Shown here piece by piece: positions 61,276-64,000 of a DNA stretch of 64,000 nucleotides; position 1 is the first letter of the stretch, and every line of letters starts with the position of its first letter. A program made the translations under genes and the position numbers. The notes under the pieces are model-generated. The model made no database searches. It had not been told where the DNA came from and worked only from the letters and a program-made list of their open reading frames with translations. Source of the DNA: Symbiodinium natans (Eukaryota; Sar; Dinophyceae; Suessiales; Symbiodiniaceae); contig CAJNDS010000446.1 in assembly GCA_905221605.1 (NCBI GenBank), forward strand, positions 1,472,904 through 1,536,903. The letters are read 5' to 3'.

Positions 61276-61866
61276 GTAAGAGGTGTGACCAGCCGTGGCG
61301 CCTTTGGTGGGGCTCAGTGTTTCCCTGAGGGCGGCATATTCCACGAATTACCCCCTCAACCCTGAACCCGCTGATGGTTGTAAGTTGAAGAATGGCGGTG
61401 GCTTGTAGAGAAGTGATGGCCGAGCGTCTGCCCTAATCGAACATAAAATCCCTACACCCCCTAAACCCTAAACCATAAACCTTAAACCCTAAACCCCCAA
61501 CAACATGGATTCCCTTGTAAGCCTCATTAATCCTCGTCAAGTAAACAACGAGGACTCACCATGTCTATTGGCACATGCCAGCCCTGACTTAGCAAGTAGG
61601 GTTAGTAAGGTGGGTTATGAGGATTCTCAAGGGATTTTCTAGGAGATATCCAGTAGACTTACTGAGTCCAAAGGGCTTCCAAAGGGAAATCTAAGGGTCT
61701 ACCCCCAATAGGTGGGCGTTCTAAGGTGTTTGTTGCATCTCATGTGATGAGGCATCCAGCGGCAAGGCCAAGGAAGAAGGACTCATCACAACGGGCTTTG
61801 GGCTTTTGAACCCTAAACCCGAAACCCTAAACTCTAAACCCTAAACCCCAAACCTTCAGGGTTTAG
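61276..61866. repeat. Unique sequence with short arrays
   Basis: Unique 61276-61455; C copies 61458-61500; unique 61500-61800 including a short open stretch at 61767 (AKEEGLITTGFGLL) after GGCAAG|G that may be an exon; C copies 61808-61855. Confidence 0.5.
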
Positions 61867-61958
61867 GATTCTTGGGACCCCCTCGCGGGGCTGCCTTTCT
61901 GGCCGCCTTTGGCTTCATGGAGCGAGGGGTCCCACTTGGATTCCATCAAACAATAAGA
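61867..61958 (+). CDS. Predicted internal exon, 30 codons, acceptor in a telomere repeat
   Basis: Acceptor GGGTTTAG|G is a heptamer copy; FLGPPRGAAFLAAFGFMERG then VPLGFHQTIR; donor AAGA|GTTCAGGG is a drifted heptamer. C repeats before, G repeats after. Strongly protein-like; unknown family. Confidence 0.6.
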
Positions 61959-62358
61959 GTTCAGGGTTTAGGGTTTAGGGCTTTGTTTACTCAAGATTTC
62001 TAGATTCTAGGGGAGGCGGCGGCCGTAGGAAGGTCTACAAGGAAGAGGGTTTAGCTCTTTAGGCTTTAGGGTTTAGCACTTAACAAGTAGGGGCCCCCAC
62101 TGCTACACTACCTGTAGTTAAGGGGAATTCTAACCCAAATAATAAGAGTTATAGCCCAATTTACGGCCCTTTATATCCCTATATATAAATAGGGGGGGGG
62201 GGGGGGCACCGTATTTGTAGGCCTACATTCATGCTCAGGAACTGTTGCACAGGCTTGAATGGCAGACTCGTGTAATTTCGTGTGTTGAAACCCAAGAGGC
62301 ATCCCACACCCAAGTTCCCAAGTGAGTGGGTGCCTTCGTTCGTGCGTGCGAGCGTCAG
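61959..62358. repeat. G copies, family D MITE
   Basis: G repeats 61962-61985, unique, family D about 62082-62222 with a 15-16-nt G run, unique to acceptor GCGTCAG at 62352-62358. Confidence 0.6.
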
Positions 62359-62505
62359 GAAATCAAGCAAGAAGCAGAAGAACCTGGCGGCTCGGCTAGG
62401 GTTGTTGCTTCAGAAGCCCCTATTACGCCTGGCGCTGCCACGGAGAAGGAAGGCAAGCCGCCAGCATCGCCGATCGGGCGTCTCCTGCGTCCTTGCCTCA
62501 AATGA
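62359..62505 (+). CDS. Predicted terminal exon, 48 codons and stop
   Basis: Acceptor GTCAG|G; EIKQEAEEPGGSARVVASEA, PITPGAATEKEGKPPASPIG, RLLRPCLK, TGA 62503. Disordered C-terminal tail composition. Unknown gene. Confidence 0.55.
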   Translation, partial: EIKQEAEEPGGSARVVASEAPITPGAATEKEGKPPASPIGRLLRPCLK

Positions 62506-63008
62506 GCAAGGGTCAAAGCGATGGTAATTGGTGGGGCAGTTCGGCACGTTGTGGCATGCGGCCGCCAAACCCTGGCCTTTGGGATACTTAATCATTTCCC
62601 TTGCTTGGGTTTATCAGGGACCCTGCCTATTAATGTTTTTCAAAGGGCCTGAAAGGATGAACATAAAGAGGGGTTGCTCCGAATTCTTTTGGCCCTATAT
62701 GACCGCTAGAAAGAATGGACCTTTGCTATTTGGAACTCTAACCCAAGAGGTTTCAGCTCCCAAACCCCAAACGCTAAACCCTAAACCCTGTACACCCTAA
62801 ACCCTAAACCCTAAACCCTAAACCCTGAACCCTGAACCCTGAACCCTAAACCCTAAACCCTAAACCTTAAACCCTAAACCCCAACCCTTAACCCCTAAAC
62901 CCTCAACCCTAAACCAGCTAGCCAAGAGGTTTCAGCTGGAGAGGAGACTCCACCGAAACCCTCGACCCTAAACCCTATAAACCCTAGACCCCAAACCCTA
63001 AACCCCAG
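62506..63008. repeat. Unique sequence then C-rich arrays with duplicated exon starts
   Basis: Unique 62506-62742 (frame 62528-62800 open but unsupported). The 16-bp CCAAGAGGTTTCAGCT occurs at 62743 and 62922; its third, longer relative is the exon at 63009. C arrays 62760-62915 and 62957-63006 separate the copies. Confidence 0.7.
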
Positions 63009-63093
63009 GAGGTTTCAGCTTGAGAGGAGACTCCACCGATCCGGCTGAGCTGCCGGAAGACGAGGTGCCGTTGGGAGCTCGGGGCGCTTTGGG
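63009..63093 (+). CDS. Predicted exon, third copy of a duplicated 5' part
   Basis: Acceptor CCCAG|G; GFSLRGDSTDPAELPEDEVP then LGARGAL; donor TTTGGG|GTTTTAGG. Its first 31 nt recur at 62926-62956, and its first 12 at 62747-62758, before C arrays. Unknown gene. Confidence 0.5.
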
Positions 63094-64000
63094 GTTTTAG
63101 GCTTGTTTAGGACTGTTGGGTTTCCCTGAGCCCTAAACCCTAAACCCTAACCCCTAAACCCTGAACCCTGAACCCTAAACCCTAAACCCTAAACCCTAAA
63201 CCCTAAACCCTAAACCCTAAACCCTAAGCCCTAAACCCTAAACCCTAAACCCTAAACCCTAAACCCTAAACCCTACCTAGGTTTAGGGTTTACGGTTCAG
63301 TTTCCAGGGCTTCAGGGTTTTAGGATGCAGCGCCCGGGTCAATTTTGTTTTGTTTCAATTGGGCTTTGGGGACTTCCGGGTCTCGTTAGAGACGGAGTGC
63401 TTGCGGTTTAGGGTTTTTGGTTTAGGGTTTAGGGTTGAGGGTTGACGGTTTAGGGTTCAGGGTTTAGTGTTTAGGGTTCCAGGGAGGGCTTAGGGTTTAG
63501 CAAGGAAAGAGGACTAAGCCCAAGTCAGTTGCTGCACGCGCTAAACCACGCAGCACCCCTGTTCCCCTTCTCGGAAATCCCTTGCCTACTGGTTCTTCGT
63601 AGGCAATGAGGGTTTGAGGTATATATAGAGAGGATACAAGGTACTACTGTTCAGAACCAGTAGGCTTAGGCAAACAAGAGCACCCCTGTCTGTTCTTTGC
63701 TTGCTGGAACACCTCGTACACCCTGAGCCAGTTGTAAAAGTCGGGATGTCAAGGGTTCAGGGTTTCAGGGTTTCAGGTTTTCAGGGTTAGAGGTTTAGCG
63801 TTTTAGGGTGTAGGGTCAGGATTTAGGGTTTCAGGGTTTCAGGGTTTCAGGGTTTCAGGGTTTCAGGGTTTCAGGGTTTCAGGGTTTCAGGGTTTCAGGG
63901 CTTCAGGGCTTCAGGGCTTCAGGGCTTCAGGGCTTCAGGGCTTCAGGGCTTCAGGGCTTCAGGGTTTCAGGCTTAGGCTTCTGAATGTGAAGGAATCATG
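63094..64000. repeat. C and G arrays, octamer TTTCAGGG/CTTCAGGG array
   Basis: C arrays 63128-63275 (pure), G drift 63280-63500, unique 63500-63745, then G drift changing at about 63825 into eight to ten TTTCAGGG and then about eight CTTCAGGG octamers to 63962. No gene supported. Confidence 0.75.
63825..63968. repeat. TTTCAGGG then CTTCAGGG octamer array
   Basis: Two homogeneous blocks of an 8-bp telomere-type variant with a sharp boundary near 63900, indicating local amplification after a T-to-C mutation. Confidence 0.95.

Overview
The window looks like nuclear DNA of a dinoflagellate, most likely Symbiodiniaceae. The base sequence is saturated with plant/dinoflagellate-type telomere heptamers (TTTAGGG / CCCTAAA) and their drifted versions. 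Almost every exon I can defend reads on the + strand. Splice acceptors are nearly always AG followed by G, and some donors are GC or GA instead of GT. Several exon peptides belong to multicopy protein families I associate with dinoflagellate genomes. That last point is recognition from memory; no search was run.

Layout. (1) 1-23.4 kb: short exons (30-130 bp) separated by 0.3-1.5 kb stretches of telomere-type arrays, 85-135 bp terminal-inverted-repeat elements (MITE-like families called A-H here), homopolymer runs and unique sequence. One long 3' exon at 13.05-13.79 kb encodes a Fic-domain protein. (2) 23.4-23.93 kb and 41.55-42.79 kb: two halves of one cluster of nine ~90-bp foldback elements (family A). 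(3) 23.93-41.55 kb: a 17.6-kb block with no telomere arrays in its coding parts, bounded by 27-bp inverted repeats and splitting the family-A cluster at a TA. It carries a long + strand, intron-rich coding series: acidic Trp-repeat protein, basic segments, a divergent C5-methyltransferase-like domain (FAG, GTPCSSW and ENP motifs), a 'KGKGK' lysine-rich protein, coiled/acidic exons, and a 3' part resembling a CACTA-type DDE transposase. I read it as one giant, possibly decayed, DNA transposon. (4) 42.8-64 kb: again short exons embedded in telomere-type arrays and MITEs, with a more conventional gene region at 48.7-50.3 kb.

Main idea. In the array-rich parts, the telomere-type repeats appear to be intron sequence. 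The array just upstream of an exon is usually C-rich (CCCTAAA) and the one just downstream is usually G-rich (TTTAGGG). Intron transcripts would therefore start with (UUUAGGG)n and end with (CCCUAAA)n, complementary ends able to pair. The heptamer itself supplies donors (G|GTTTAGG) and acceptors (TTTAG|G) at several exons. Exon duplications flanking arrays (62.74-63.04 kb, 56.2/56.55 kb) and arrays nested inside MITE copies suggest the arrays spread by insertion or break repair.

Limits. Exons were read by hand from reading frame, splice dinucleotides and protein-like composition. Very short exons are individually uncertain, gene boundaries between them are unknown, and functional calls rest on motifs alone. 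I saw no rRNA, CRISPR or genuine chromosome-end array.
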